Assembly: GCF_029433115.1 (NCBI RefSeq)
Contig: NZ_JARNTV010000030.1
Span: forward strand, 1-41,569
Source of the DNA: Sphingomonas sp. AOB5
GTDB lineage: Bacteria; Pseudomonadota; Alphaproteobacteria; Sphingomonadales; Sphingomonadaceae
Length of the DNA: 41,569 nucleotides
Direction of reading: 5' to 3'
The position numbers were made by a program, and so were the translations under genes. How positions within the stretch are numbered: the stretch's first letter is position 1; the number at the start of each line of letters is the position of its first letter. Shown in pieces: positions 1 through 8,679 of the stretch. Below the pieces are notes generated by a model. That model was not told the origin of the DNA, did not search any database, and was given only the letters and a program-made list of their open reading frames with translations.

Positions 1-90
1 GAGGCCCGCGCCGAGTTCGAGGCGGCGGCGGGGATGACGCAGAATACGCGGGCGCGGGCGTTCCTGCTGGGCCGGGCTGCGGCCTGCTAG
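1..90 (+). CDS. C-terminal end of a probable ECF-type RNA polymerase sigma factor (partial)
   Basis: Only the last 29 codons are present, open from the window edge to a TAG. The tail is alanine- and arginine-rich with a pattern of the kind EAR-EFE-AA--T-N-RARAFLL. From memory this resembles the helical C-terminus of sigma factors carrying a DUF6596 domain, but the fragment is too short to prove the family. Its stop codon overlaps the stop of the convergent response-regulator gene by 3 bases. Confidence 0.45.
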   Translation, partial: EARAEFEAAAGMTQNTRARAFLLGRAAAC

Positions 91-707
91 CCGTCGCCCT
101 CGAGCCCCGCCGAGAATGCGATGCGCAGCGCGTCGGACAGGCTGCGCACGCCCAGCTTGGCCATCAGGTTCGCGCGGTGGACCTCCACCGTGCGCGGGCT
201 GATGCCCAGATCATAGGCGATGGTCTTGTTCGGATGGCCGCGCACCAACCCGCGCAGCACCTCGATCTCGCGCTGGGTGAGCACGCCGAGACGGGTCTGC
301 GCCTCCTGCACCGAAGTCGCGGCCTCGACATTCTCGTTCAGCCGGTCGAACGCGCGCTCGATTGCGGCGAGCAGCACTTCCTTCTCGAACGGCTTCTCGA
401 TGAAATCCACTGCGCCGCCCTTCATCGCCACCACTGCGGTGGAGATGTCGCCATGGCCGGTCAGCACGATCACCGGCATCACCACGCCGCGCTTGTTCAG
501 CTCAGCCTGAACCTCCAGCCCGTCCATCCCGGGCATGCGCACGTCGAGCAGGATGCAGCCCGGCGCCGCGCCGGCCGCGGCGGCCAGAAAGGCGATGCCG
601 TCCTGATAGGTTTCGACTTCGAAGCCCGAGGTGCGCAGCATGAAGCTGGCCGATTTGCGGATCGCTTCCTCGTCGTCGACGATATGGATGGTGCGTAATC
701 CGGTCAT
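87..707 (-). CDS. fixJ: FixJ-family response regulator
   Basis: This is a 206-aa two-component transcription regulator. Residues 1-120 form a receiver domain with the acidic pair D11/D12, the phospho-acceptor D55 in LLDVRMPG, a conserved threonine in VLTGHGD and lysine in EKPF. Residues from about 139 form a LuxR-type helix-turn-helix (LTQREIEVL, then NKTIAYDLGISPRTVEVHR). Its ATG overlaps the TGA of the sensor gene (ATGA), so the pair is translationally coupled. FixJ proteins activate microaerobic genes such as fixK; no such target is in this window. The start is fixed by the overlap and by homologous length. Confidence 0.9.
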   Translation of the reverse strand: MTGLRTIHIVDDEEAIRKSASFMLRTSGFEVETYQDGIAFLAAAAGAAPGCILLDVRMPGMDGLEVQAELNKRGVVMPVIVLTGHGDISTAVVAMKGGAVDFIEKPFEKEVLLAAIERAFDRLNENVEAATSVQEAQTRLGVLTQREIEVLRGLVRGHPNKTIAYDLGISPRTVEVHRANLMAKLGVRSLSDALRIAFSAGLEGDG

Positions 708-2273
708 GCCGTCTCCTCTGTATCCGCGCCCATGATCGTGAACTGGAATATCGTGCCGCCGCCCGGCCGTGGTTCGGTCCAGATACGCCCGCCATGCGCT
801 TCGACGATCGTGCGGCAGATCGAAAGCCCGAGACCCATGCCTTGTTCCTTCGTGCTCGCAAAGGCCTGGAAGAGCCTCGATGCGATCTGCCGGTCGATTC
901 CGGGTCCCGTATCGGAAACCGAGATGCGCACCAGACCCTTGCCGCCCGGCCGCGCGGCGACGGTCAGTTCGCGTACCGGGCTGTCGGCCATCGCTTCGAC
1001 CGCGTTGCGGATCAGGTTGACCAGCACCTGCTGGATCTGAATCCGGTCGACCAGCACCATGCCCACCTTGCCGCTGATGATGAAGTCTGCAGTGACGCCG
1101 CGTTCGCGTGCGCCGATCAGCGCGAGGCGGCTGGATTCGTCGATCAGCCTGGGCAGGTCCTCGACATGCTTCTCGACATCGCCGCGCGACACGAAATCGC
1201 GCAGGCGGCGGACGATGCCCCCCGGCGCGCAGCGCTTCCTTGGCAGATTCGCTGACCGCCTCGTGCAGCATCGATTCCAGCTCGGGCGAGCGGGTTTCGC
1301 GCTTGAGCAGGTCGCGCGCGGCCTCGAGATAATTGGCGATCGCGGTCAGCGGCTGGTTCAGCTCATGCGCCAGCGTCGAGGCCATGGTGCCCATGGCTGA
1401 CAGGCGCGAGACATGGATCAGCTCCGACTGAAGCTCCTGCAGCTTCAGCTCGCCGCGTTGCTTCTCGGTCAGGTCGCGGATGAAGCCGGTGAAGACGCGG
1501 TGCCCGTCGGTATTGGCCTCGCCGACCTGCAGCTCCATCGGAAAATCGCTGCCGTTGCGGCGGCGGCCGGTCACGATCCGCCCGGTGCCGATGATGTGGC
1601 GCTCGCCGGTGACGAGATAGCGTTCGAGATAACCGTCGTGCCGCTGGCTGTCCGCCTCGGGCATCAGCATCGATACGTTGCGGCCGACCGTGTCGCTCTC
1701 GCTATAGCCGAACAGCCGCTCGGCGGCGGCGCTGAACGACAGGATCATGCCGCGTTCATCGATCACCACCATCGCATCGGGCACCGCCGCCAGGATCGAG
1801 CGGAGGTGTAGCGCGCTGCGCTCCAGCGCGCGTTCGGACGCCTTGCGATCGGTGATGTCGCTCAGCACCACGCCGAAACGCGGCAGCGAGCCATAGGCGC
1901 CGGGAATGACGGTGAGGGTCATGTCGGCAAGGAATTCGGTGCCGTCCTTGCGCACGCGCCAGCAGTCCTCGCGCAGCCGGCCCTTTTCCTCTGCCACGGC
2001 GATATCGGCGGCGGGGCGTCCTTCCTCGCGATCGTGATCGGGGTAGAGCAACGCCACCGGGCGATCGACGATCTCGGCGGCGCGCCAGCCGGTCATCAGT
2101 TCGGCGCCCGCGTTCCAGGTGTTCACCCGGCCGTCTGCGTCGAGCAGGAACAGCGCCCGATCGGTGTCGGTCTCGACGAACAGGCTGAGCGCCGCGGCTT
2201 CGTCGCTTGCGCGCTTCATGCGGCAGACCGGAGGGTAATGAGGTTCGGCCGGGTCATGGGAGCCAGCGATCAT
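704..2273 (-). pseudogene. fixL: FixL-like heme PAS sensor histidine kinase, frameshifted
   Basis: This is an oxygen-sensor kinase partner of FixJ. From the start at 2273 the frame gives PAS 1 (about residues 30-145) and PAS 2 (155-268), with the FixL heme signature around H212 in RHDGYLERYL. The phospho-acceptor region LAHELNQPLT (H303) follows. After ALRAGG (about residue 350) the frame is lost. The remaining DHp and HATPase part, including NLIRNAVEAM, SDTGPGID and GLGLSICRTIVEAHGG, continues in another frame to a TGA at 704. Removing one C from the six-C run at 1218-1223 restores a continuous protein. A later in-frame ATG at 2219 is an alternative start. It could be a sequencing error or a genuine inactivation. 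Confidence 0.85.
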
Positions 2274-2376
2274 GGCGCGTGCCGGACGATATTACCAGTA
2301 TGCCGGGCGGCATTGGCACCGATCCGGCCATAATGGCGGGCTTCCCCGATCCGGCGCGACAGGTTAGCCCGAGGCC

Positions 2377-3261
2377 ATGACCCATCCCCCGATGATCGCC
2401 GGCCTCGAACTGGGCGGCACCAAATGCGTAGCGCTGCTCGCGAGCGGACCGGACGATGTGCGCGACCGTGTGACCGTGCCGACCACCGATCCCGCCACCA
2501 CGCTGGCGGCGCTCGAAGCGGCGCTCGATCGCTGGGAATTCGACGCGGTGGGCGTGGCGAGCTTCGGCCCGCTGGAACTGGATCCTGCGAAATCCGACTA
2601 TGGTGCGATCACGGCGACGACCAAGCCGGGCTGGACCGGCACCGATGTCTCGCGCCGGTTCGCCGCGCGCTTTGGCAAGCCGCTCGCGATCCAGACCGAC
2701 GTCAATGGCGCGGCGCTGGCCGAGGGGCGCTGGGGTGCGGCGCAGGGACTGTCGAGCCATGTCTATATCACCATCGGCACCGGCGTCGGCGTCGGCACCG
2801 TCACCGGCGGCCAGCCAGTACAGGGCATGGCGCATGGCGAGGCGGGGCATATGCGGATCGCGCGCGCGGCCGGCGATGCGTTTGCGGGCTGGTGCCCCTT
2901 TCACGGCGATTGTGTCGAGGGGCTGATCGCGGGCCCTGCGCTGGCATCGCGGTTCGGCGTGAAGGGCGAAGCGCTGCCGGACGACGGGCCGGAATGGGAT
3001 CTGTTCGTCCATGACCTTGCCGGGTTGCTCCACAATCTGGTCACCGCGCTCGCGCCCGAGCGGATCGCGATCGGCGGCGGGGTGATGAGCGCACGCGAGG
3101 CCCTGTTCGTTCCGCTGCGCGCGCGATTGGCGGCGAGCATCGGCGGATACGGATCGTTCGCCGGGCTGGACATGGATGCGCTGGTCGGCCCGCCGGGGCT
3201 GGGCGCGATGGCCGGCCCGATGGGCGCGATCGCGATGGGGCTGGCGGCGCTGGAGGGCTAG
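2377..3261 (+). CDS. ROK-family sugar kinase, probable fructokinase
   Basis: This 294-aa cytoplasmic kinase probably phosphorylates fructose or a related hexose with ATP. It has the N-terminal phosphate-binding loop GLELGGTK (residues 9-16), the catalytic aspartate D108 in QTDVNGAALAE, and the glycine-rich ITIGTGVGVG. The ROK zinc site is H158 (GEAGH) with C173, H176 and C179 in CPFHGDC. The CPFHGDC-EG-IAGPAL block resembles the YdhR/GmuE fructokinase branch. Substrate is inferred from family resemblance only. The gene starts divergently from fixL and its stop overlaps the convergent glycosylase stop by 3 bases. Confidence 0.85.
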   Translation: MTHPPMIAGLELGGTKCVALLASGPDDVRDRVTVPTTDPATTLAALEAALDRWEFDAVGVASFGPLELDPAKSDYGAITATTKPGWTGTDVSRRFAARFGKPLAIQTDVNGAALAEGRWGAAQGLSSHVYITIGTGVGVGTVTGGQPVQGMAHGEAGHMRIARAAGDAFAGWCPFHGDCVEGLIAGPALASRFGVKGEALPDDGPEWDLFVHDLAGLLHNLVTALAPERIAIGGGVMSAREALFVPLRARLAASIGGYGSFAGLDMDALVGPPGLGAMAGPMGAIAMGLAALEG

Positions 3262-3881
3262 ATCACGTCCATATCGACCTTGTAATGGTGCCACGCAAAG
3301 ATGGCCACTGCGCCGCGATGCGGGCGCCAGGCTTCGGCCCATTCGCGGATCTGCTTTTCGCCGGGGCGTTCGGGATGGCCGAGGATGCGGCCGATCTCGA
3401 TCTGGACGGCCAGATCGCCCGCGGGCCAGATGTCGGGTCTTCCTTCGGCGAACAGCAGATAGATTTCCGCGGACCAGCGGCCGATTCCCTTGATGCGGGT
3501 GAGGGCGGCAATAGCTTCCTCGTCATCCTCGGGCAGCGCGGCGAGATCGAGCCGCCCGCTGGTGACTTCGTCGGCAAGGCTGCGCGCATAAGCTGCCTTT
3601 TGCCGTGACAGGCCCGCGGTGCGCAGTTCCTCGTCGCTGGCGGCAGCGACGATATCCGGCCGGGTCAGGTCACCGAGCGCGGCGGCGAGCTTGTTCCAGA
3701 TCGATTGCGCCGCGGCCACGCTGACCTGTTGACCGACGATGGTGCGCAGCAAGGTTTCGTACCCGCGGTCGCGGATGCGCGCTTCCGGATAGCCTGCACG
3801 CGCGATGGCACGGGCAAAGGCGGGTTCGTCCGCTGCGACCAAATCGATCGATTTTCTAATGGCGGCCTTACTTATTCCCAT
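3258..3881 (-). CDS. DNA-3-methyladenine glycosylase II, AlkA/HhH-GPD family
   Basis: This 207-aa base-excision repair glycosylase removes alkylated purines. The helix-hairpin-helix is [17 protein letters not shown] (about residues 128-144) and the catalytic aspartate is D156 in PAGDLAVQ. The early TIVGQQVSV motif is typical of the family. The frame stays open upstream to 4205, but that would run antisense through the ferredoxin gene. The ATG at 3881 gives the usual single-domain length, so I chose it. The N-terminal AlkA subdomain of E. coli is absent, as in many short AlkA proteins. Confidence 0.88.
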   Translation of the reverse strand: MGISKAAIRKSIDLVAADEPAFARAIARAGYPEARIRDRGYETLLRTIVGQQVSVAAAQSIWNKLAAALGDLTRPDIVAAASDEELRTAGLSRQKAAYARSLADEVTSGRLDLAALPEDDEEAIAALTRIKGIGRWSAEIYLLFAEGRPDIWPAGDLAVQIEIGRILGHPERPGEKQIREWAEAWRPHRGAVAIFAWHHYKVDMDVI

Positions 3882-3944
3882 GGACCGCTGCCTTGCGCTG
3901 AAACGGGAACGGCGGCATGCACGCGGCCGAACAGGGAGAATATC

Positions 3945-4262
3945 ATGCCGAAGCTTATCGTCGTGACCAGAGAAGGTGAAGAGCGCGAAGTCACGGGCGA
4001 AACCGGCCTTTCGGTGATGGAAGTGATCCGCGAGAACGGGTTCGACGAACTGCTCGCCCTGTGCGGTGGTTGCTGCTCGTGCGCGACCTGCCATGTGCAT
4101 GTCGATCCGGAATTTGCTGCCAAACTCCCGCCGATGAGCGAAGACGAGGACGACCTGCTCGACAGCTCGTCGGACCGCAACGAGAATTCGCGCCTGTCGT
4201 GCCAAATCCAGATGTCCGACGAACTGGACGGCCTGCGCGTGACCATCGCCGCCGAGGATTGA
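3945..4262 (+). CDS. 2Fe-2S ferredoxin, adrenodoxin/putidaredoxin type
   Basis: This 105-aa soluble electron carrier has cluster ligands in the pattern C-x5-C-x2-C ([10 protein letters not shown]) with the fourth cysteine in RLSCQ, which is the vertebrate-type/ISC ferredoxin spacing. Two additional cysteines lie inside the x5 segment. The start is set by a GGGAG ribosome binding site just upstream at about 3933-3937; the frame is open further upstream but overlaps the divergent glycosylase gene. Likely partners are a ferredoxin reductase and monooxygenases or Fe-S assembly; none are in the window. A strong stem-loop follows the stop. Confidence 0.9.
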   Translation: MPKLIVVTREGEEREVTGETGLSVMEVIRENGFDELLALCGGCCSCATCHVHVDPEFAAKLPPMSEDEDDLLDSSSDRNENSRLSCQIQMSDELDGLRVTIAAED

Positions 4263-4272
4263 GGCGCTGTTA

Positions 4273-4297
4273 AGCCCCTCCCTGAAGGGGAGGGGCT
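4273..4297 (+). terminator. Stem-loop terminator after the ferredoxin gene
   Basis: A perfect 10-bp stem pairs 4273-4282 with 4288-4297 around a 5-base loop and is followed by ATTT. It lies 10 bases after the ferredoxin stop and just before the convergent lipoprotein stop, so it may serve both directions. Confidence 0.7.
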
Positions 4298-4303
4298 ATT
4301 TGA

Positions 4304-5059
4304 TCACCGCGGGGCCAGCCGCAGCACCGCGCTCGGCGCATCCTTCGACAGCGGGGTTACGCGCCACGTGATGACCGACTTGGTACCGGTCTTGGTCGCG
4401 CCATCCTCATTGTTCTGGCTGACGATCTCGGCATCGGTGGTGAGGGTGAAGGTGCCGTCCGCGGTGCTGTCCAGCCCACTGCCGCCGCCCGCGCCGGCCA
4501 TGCCCATGCCCGACATGTCCTGCTTGGCGAAGCCCGGCGCCTTGACGCGGACCGTCTCCTTGCCGCGAAGTTCGATGGCGAGCCACGGGAAGACCATCGC
4601 CGCGTCCTGATTGAACGGATAGACGAAATTGTGCGTCAGCATGCCCGAGATCGAATAGTCGACGCGGAACTTGTTGCTGCCCAGATATTCGACGCTGTTG
4701 TAACCAGGCTCCTTGGCGAGCTGGACCGCCAGCTCGCGGAACTGCGCGTCGCGCTTCGCCTGCTTCTCGGCGTTGGTCTTGGCCTGCTCGGCGCTGTAAT
4801 CTTCCGCGGGTTCGATCGCGTTGCCGGTCTCATCGGAATAGATGACCGAATTCTCCATCGCCATGTCGCCGCTGCCCGGCCCCATGCCGCTGGCACTGTC
4901 CGGATCGAGCGCGATGACTTCGCCCTTATAAGTGTAGGTGAAGCTGCGATCCTTGTTGATCGTCAGTGTCGAGACGAACTTGCCCGGCGTGAACAGGCAG
5001 CCCGCCAGCACCATCGGCACGATCAGCACCGCCGCAACGGCACGAACCCAATGCTTCAT
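4304..5059 (-). CDS. Uncharacterised lipoprotein
   Basis: This 251-aa protein has a signal peptide ending in the lipobox LAGC (cysteine about residue 21), so it should be lipid-anchored in the envelope. The mature part has a short region of predicted beta character (STLTINKDRSFTYTYKGEV), a charged helix around residues 85-115 (alanine, lysine and glutamine rich), and a Gly/Met-rich linker near residue 190. I do not recognise the family beyond similarity to hypothetical sphingomonad lipoproteins. It lies 17 bases downstream of the rlmB start on the opposite side of a shared minus-strand run, but no functional link is evident. Confidence 0.75.
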   Translation of the reverse strand: MKHWVRAVAAVLIVPMVLAGCLFTPGKFVSTLTINKDRSFTYTYKGEVIALDPDSASGMGPGSGDMAMENSVIYSDETGNAIEPAEDYSAEQAKTNAEKQAKRDAQFRELAVQLAKEPGYNSVEYLGSNKFRVDYSISGMLTHNFVYPFNQDAAMVFPWLAIELRGKETVRVKAPGFAKQDMSGMGMAGAGGGSGLDSTADGTFTLTTDAEIVSQNNEDGATKTGTKSVITWRVTPLSKDAPSAVLRLAPR

Positions 5060-5076
5060 CTCTCCACTCCCCCGGT

Positions 5077-5823
5077 TCAGCCCCGCACCGCGATCGCATA
5101 GAGCGCGATGGCCGCGGCGTTCGAAACGTTCAGGCTCTCGACCTTATGCGAGATCGGCAGCTTGGCAAGCTGATCGCAATGCGCCTCGGTATTCTGGCGC
5201 ATGCCTTCGCCCTCGGCACCCAGCACCAGCGCGATGCGGTTCTCGCCGATCGTGTCGGCCAGCGTGGCATTGGCGTGTCCGGTCAGGCCGACGCGCCAGA
5301 AACCAGCCTCGGCGATCTCGTCCATCGCGCGGGCCAGATTGACCACGCGCACCCAGGGCACGGTTTCCAGGGCGCCCGATGCAGCTCGGGCGACGGTGCC
5401 CGATTCGGGTGGGGAATGACGGTCCTGCGTGACGATGCCCAGCGCATCGAACGCCGCGGCCGAACGCAGGATCGCGCCGACATTGTGCGGATCGGTTACC
5501 TGATCGAGCAGCAGCAGCGGACGGCGATCGCCTTCGCCCTGCGCCAGCAGATCGCCCAGCCACATATCCTCGAGCGGATCGACTTCGGCGACCAGCCCCT
5601 GATGCGGCGCGTCGCCGGGGACGAGGCGGCCGAGATCGGCGGCATCGGCAAAGGTGATCGGAATCGATGCCGGGATGTCGAGATGCGCCAGCGCTTCCCG
5701 CGTCCCCCAGATCTTGCGCACCATGCGCTCGGGATTCTCCAGCGCGGCGAGCACCGGGTGACGGCCATAGAATCGCGGCCGGCCGGGGGCCGCAACGCTG
5801 GGGCGGTGTCCGCGGCGTGCCAT
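5077..5823 (-). CDS. rlmB: SpoU-family RNA 2'-O-ribose methyltransferase (RlmB type)
   Basis: This 248-aa SAM-dependent enzyme should methylate 23S rRNA (Gm2251 in E. coli numbering). A short N-terminal RNA-binding part (FYGRHPVLAAL) precedes a SPOUT trefoil-knot domain. Motif 1 is LLLDQVTDPHNVGAILRSAA, motif 2 is LVLGAEGEGM and motif 3 is the VESLNVSNAAAIALY segment. Motif 3 has N where V or S is common after NVS, a small deviation. The ATG overlaps the stop of the upstream peptidase gene by one base (TGATG), which supports this start. Its proximity to tRNA-Tyr is an arrangement I recall from sphingomonads. Confidence 0.88.
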   Translation of the reverse strand: MARRGHRPSVAAPGRPRFYGRHPVLAALENPERMVRKIWGTREALAHLDIPASIPITFADAADLGRLVPGDAPHQGLVAEVDPLEDMWLGDLLAQGEGDRRPLLLLDQVTDPHNVGAILRSAAAFDALGIVTQDRHSPPESGTVARAASGALETVPWVRVVNLARAMDEIAEAGFWRVGLTGHANATLADTIGENRIALVLGAEGEGMRQNTEAHCDQLAKLPISHKVESLNVSNAAAIALYAIAVRG

Positions 5824-7430
5824 CAGGAATCGGCCTTCGGTTCGGTGGGGATGGGCATGCGCGGCAAGGGCTTGTCCGAATTGGCGGCGTTCCACAGGAA
5901 CACGGCGAGGATGGTGGCACCCTGACGCATGTCGCCGGCCTTCAGGTGATCGAAGGTGTCGACGCTGGTGTGGTGCAGGCGGCTGCCATAGTCGAGCGGG
6001 TCCTGGATGAACTGGAAGGCGGGGATGCCGACCGCGTCGAAAAAGACGTGATCGGTGCCGCCGACGCCGCGCATCGCGACCATCGCGCCCATCGAGGGAT
6101 CCGCGGCCAGGAACGGCGCGAACCATTCCTTGAAGATCGGCACGACATCGGCATTGCCCTGCACGTTGATGCCGCGGATCCTGCCCGATCCATTGTCGAG
6201 GTTGAAATAGGCCGCCAGCTTCGAATGGCCGGCTAGGGGCGTGATCGGCCAGCGGTACATCCAGCCGGTATATTTCGCGAGGCCGGTCTGCGGCGTGGCG
6301 GGCGCGGCGCGGGTGGCGATGTGGCGCTCGACATAGTCGATCGAGCCGAGCAGGCCCTGTTCCTCGCCCGCCCACAGCGCGAAGCGGATGGTGCGCTTGG
6401 GCTTGGGCATCTTGGAGAGGATGCGCGCGGCCTCCATCACCATCGCGACGCCCGCAGCATTGTCGGCAGCGCCGTCGCCCGCGGCCCAGCTGTCCATATG
6501 CGCGCCGGCCATCACATATTCGCCCGACCGGCTGGTGCCCTTGATGTCGGCGATGATGTTGTAGGCCTTGGTGTCGCTGTCGTCGAAGCGCACGTCCGAA
6601 TTGATCTCGAGCGTCGGCGCGGCGCCGCCGGCCTCCAGACGGGCGAGGCGGCGATAATCCTCCGCCGCGATCTCGATGCCCGGCAGGGCGATCGTGTCAC
6701 CCACGCCGAACTGATAGCCGCTGCCATGCACCAGCTTGCCGTCGCGCGGCGACATGGTGGCATAGGCGACCGCGCCTTCGGAGACGAGGAAGTCGCTCAG
6801 CTGCCTGGGATAGCTCAGCCGGGCGATCTCGCGCTCGGTCGAACGGGGATTGTAGCTGGGCTTGCGATACGAATCGAAGGTCGACAGCTCGTTCGCGGTC
6901 CAGCGCTTGAACGGCGCCTCACGCGGCTCGCTGCCTTCATTGGGGCGGGTGATCAGGACAACCTTGCCCTTCAGCTTGCCGCGCCATGCCTCGAAGTCGC
7001 TCGCCTCGCGAATCGGGGCGACGATCACTGGCGCGGTGATCGTGCCGTTGGTGGCGGGGGTCCAGGTGATCGGAATCGCGGTGAGCTGGATCGGGCGCGG
7101 GCTGACCATGCGCACGCTCGAACGCTCGATCCACCAGCCGCGGCCGAAATCGAATCCCTCGCGATGGACATTGGTGAGGCCCCAGCCAGTGAACTGGCCC
7201 AGCGTCCAAGCCTCGGCCGCGCGCATGCCCGGCGAATTGGTGAGGCGCGATCCGATCCGGTCGGTCAGCCAGGCGGCGATCGGCATGACGTTGGAGCGAT
7301 TGCTGCCTTCGTCGATGATTCGATCGAGCGGGGTCTGGGCGGCAGGCTGCGCCGCAGGGGCGGTCTGTGCCGCGAGCGGGGCCGGAAGAATCAGCGAGGC
7401 GGCGACGGCGTATGAGATCAGAGCGCGCAT
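5823..7430 (-). CDS. Exported M28-family zinc peptidase
   Basis: This 535-aa protein starts with a signal peptide (MRALISYAVAASLILPAPLAAQ), so it is periplasmic or secreted. A PA-type insert lies in the middle, followed by the M28 di-zinc aminopeptidase core. Visible metal or catalytic residues are H and D in HMDSWAAGDGAADNAAG, the glutamates of WAGEEQGLLGS, the aspartate of NLDNGSGR, and the late histidine in YGSRLHHTSVDTFD. The start at 7430 has a GTGGAG site 5 bases upstream; an ATG at 7442 is in frame but poorly placed. It is coupled to rlmB by a one-base overlap. The peptide substrate is unknown. Confidence 0.85.
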   Translation of the reverse strand: MRALISYAVAASLILPAPLAAQTAPAAQPAAQTPLDRIIDEGSNRSNVMPIAAWLTDRIGSRLTNSPGMRAAEAWTLGQFTGWGLTNVHREGFDFGRGWWIERSSVRMVSPRPIQLTAIPITWTPATNGTITAPVIVAPIREASDFEAWRGKLKGKVVLITRPNEGSEPREAPFKRWTANELSTFDSYRKPSYNPRSTEREIARLSYPRQLSDFLVSEGAVAYATMSPRDGKLVHGSGYQFGVGDTIALPGIEIAAEDYRRLARLEAGGAAPTLEINSDVRFDDSDTKAYNIIADIKGTSRSGEYVMAGAHMDSWAAGDGAADNAAGVAMVMEAARILSKMPKPKRTIRFALWAGEEQGLLGSIDYVERHIATRAAPATPQTGLAKYTGWMYRWPITPLAGHSKLAAYFNLDNGSGRIRGINVQGNADVVPIFKEWFAPFLAADPSMGAMVAMRGVGGTDHVFFDAVGIPAFQFIQDPLDYGSRLHHTSVDTFDHLKAGDMRQGATILAVFLWNAANSDKPLPRMPIPTEPKADS

Positions 7431-7554
7431 GAGGCTCCACATTCTTGAGATGAAAGGATGCGCGGGACGCTATGCGTCGATGGAAGCGCGCGCAAGGCGT
7501 TGACAGCATGGGTCTGCTTCGGCAATGGCACCGCTCCCCGAGCGGGCGCCTCAA

Positions 7555-7640
7555 GGACAGGTGGCCGAGTGGTTAATGGCAGCAGACTGTAAATCTGCCC
7601 GCGAGAGCGTACGCTGGTTCGAATCCAGCCCTGTCCACCA
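7555..7640 (+). tRNA. tRNA-Tyr (anticodon GTA)
   Basis: An 86-base class II tRNA with the encoded CCA. The acceptor stem GGACAGG pairs with CCTGTCC, the anticodon stem GCAGA/TCTGC encloses CTGTAAA (anticodon GTA), a long variable arm follows, and the T arm is GCTGG-TTCGAAT-CCAGC. Confidence 0.96.
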
Positions 7641-7701
7641 CCGCCCGCTCGGGCTTCGCATCCGCCCTTCGATGCGGCAGGATGCCCCAAGGGGGATTTC
7701 C

Positions 7702-8001
7702 ATGATCGAGCATCTCACACTGGAATCGTTCCTGCCGCATGTCGGCACCAGCTTCGACGTGACGGTGCAGGGCTATGACGAAGTGTTGACCCTTGTCGAT
7801 GCCGAGGGGGGCAAGCACGAAACCTCTTCCGAGTTTCGTCAGCCGTTCCGGTTGCTGCTGCGGGGAAGCCGCAAGGACCTCTACATCAATCAGGGCAGCC
7901 TCGAGCTGCGTCATCCCGTGATGGGCACGATGATGCTGGACATGTCGCCGATCGGGAAGTGCGACGACGGCACCTTCGAATATTATATCGGCTTCAGCTG
8001 A
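7702..8001 (+). CDS. DUF6916-like protein beside the tail-collar genes
   Basis: This 99-aa soluble protein begins MIEHLTLESFLPHVGTSF and is rich in beta-forming segments (LLLRGSRKDLYINQGSLELR, then MGTMMLDMSPIG). I recall small DUF6916 proteins of this appearance next to microcystin-dependent (tail collar) proteins, which fits the three collar genes convergent with it here. The start is chosen for its AAGGGGGA ribosome binding site; the longer upstream frame would begin inside the tRNA-Tyr gene. A role in assembling or carrying the collar proteins is only an inference from neighbourhood. Confidence 0.7.
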   Translation: MIEHLTLESFLPHVGTSFDVTVQGYDEVLTLVDAEGGKHETSSEFRQPFRLLLRGSRKDLYINQGSLELRHPVMGTMMLDMSPIGKCDDGTFEYYIGFS

Positions 8002-8059
8002 GGCTGGCGTCGCCTGGCCGATTTAGGCCGGCCGGTGTCGCGGGATCCATAACGCACGA

Positions 8060-8086
8060 CGCCCCGCAGGCATGGCCGGCGGGGCG
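8060..8086. terminator. GC-rich hairpin between convergent genes
   Basis: CGCCCCGC (8060-8067) pairs with GCGGGGCG (8079-8086), with a further GGC/GCC inner pairing. It lies between the convergent DUF6916 and collar genes. There is no T tract, so it may be Rho-assisted or a processing barrier. Confidence 0.45.
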
Positions 8087-8106
8087 CGTACTCGTCCGGT
8101 GTCGCG

Positions 8107-8658
8107 TCAGTTACGCGACGGGAAGATGCCTTGCAGCGCGATGCAATAGAGCAGCACCAGATAGGGCTGTTCGTTGTTGTGCGGCTGGCTGCCGCCCGCG
8201 ACCTGGATCATCAGCGGATCCATCGCCACCGGATTGGTGAGCGGCGGTACCTTCCAGGCCGAACCGATCGCGGCGCTGGGTGCGAAACGGGTCATCTGCA
8301 CGCCGGCCACCGGCGTCGTGACCATATTGTCGTTGCCGGTCGTATCCAGCTTGGCGTCCGGCGCGTGGGTGTGGATCGGCATTTCGGTGCTGATCAGCGT
8401 CACCGTTGCCGTGCCGATCTGCTCGCCCAGAACATAATCGCTGAGGCCAGGCCCCTGGCCCGAAGAGATCATCGACGCGCCCTGAAGGTTCGGCAGACCA
8501 AAGGTGGTTTGCCCGTTCCCGCCATAGGTCGTGCCGAGGATCGAGAACAGCGCGGTGTTCTGCGCGATCGACAGCAACTGGCCGTTGCAGACGGCCCAAC
8601 CGAGCGGAGCGAAGGTGAATCCGACGGCGCGGATCTCAGCAATGAAAGGATCAGCCAT
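8107..8658 (-). CDS. Phage tail collar domain protein (Mdp-like), copy 1
   Basis: This 183-aa protein has an N-terminal tail-collar domain (about residues 5-60, FTFAPLGWAVCNGQLLSI then LGTTYGGNGQTTFGLPNLQG). The variable middle carries the PIHTH motif, and a conserved C-terminus GGSQPHNNEQPYLVLLYCIAL ends in QGIFPSRN. The family is known as microcystin-dependent proteins; the collar fold is shared with phage short tail fibres, and its role in free-living bacteria is not settled. It is the last of three tandem paralogues, and 21 bases separate it from copy 2. Among the three it has the most diverged LPDLRGR box (LPNLQGA). No signal peptide is visible. Confidence 0.85.
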   Translation of the reverse strand: MADPFIAEIRAVGFTFAPLGWAVCNGQLLSIAQNTALFSILGTTYGGNGQTTFGLPNLQGASMISSGQGPGLSDYVLGEQIGTATVTLISTEMPIHTHAPDAKLDTTGNDNMVTTPVAGVQMTRFAPSAAIGSAWKVPPLTNPVAMDPLMIQVAGGSQPHNNEQPYLVLLYCIALQGIFPSRN

Positions 8659-8679
8659 ATCTTATCTCCAGTTCGCGTC

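Noticed and set aside
87..2273. One continuous 728-codon frame, looking like a natural FixL-FixJ fusion
   Set aside because: The middle third is translated in the wrong frame (arginine-rich, no kinase motifs) while the true HATPase motifs are in another frame. It results from the extra base at 1218-1223.
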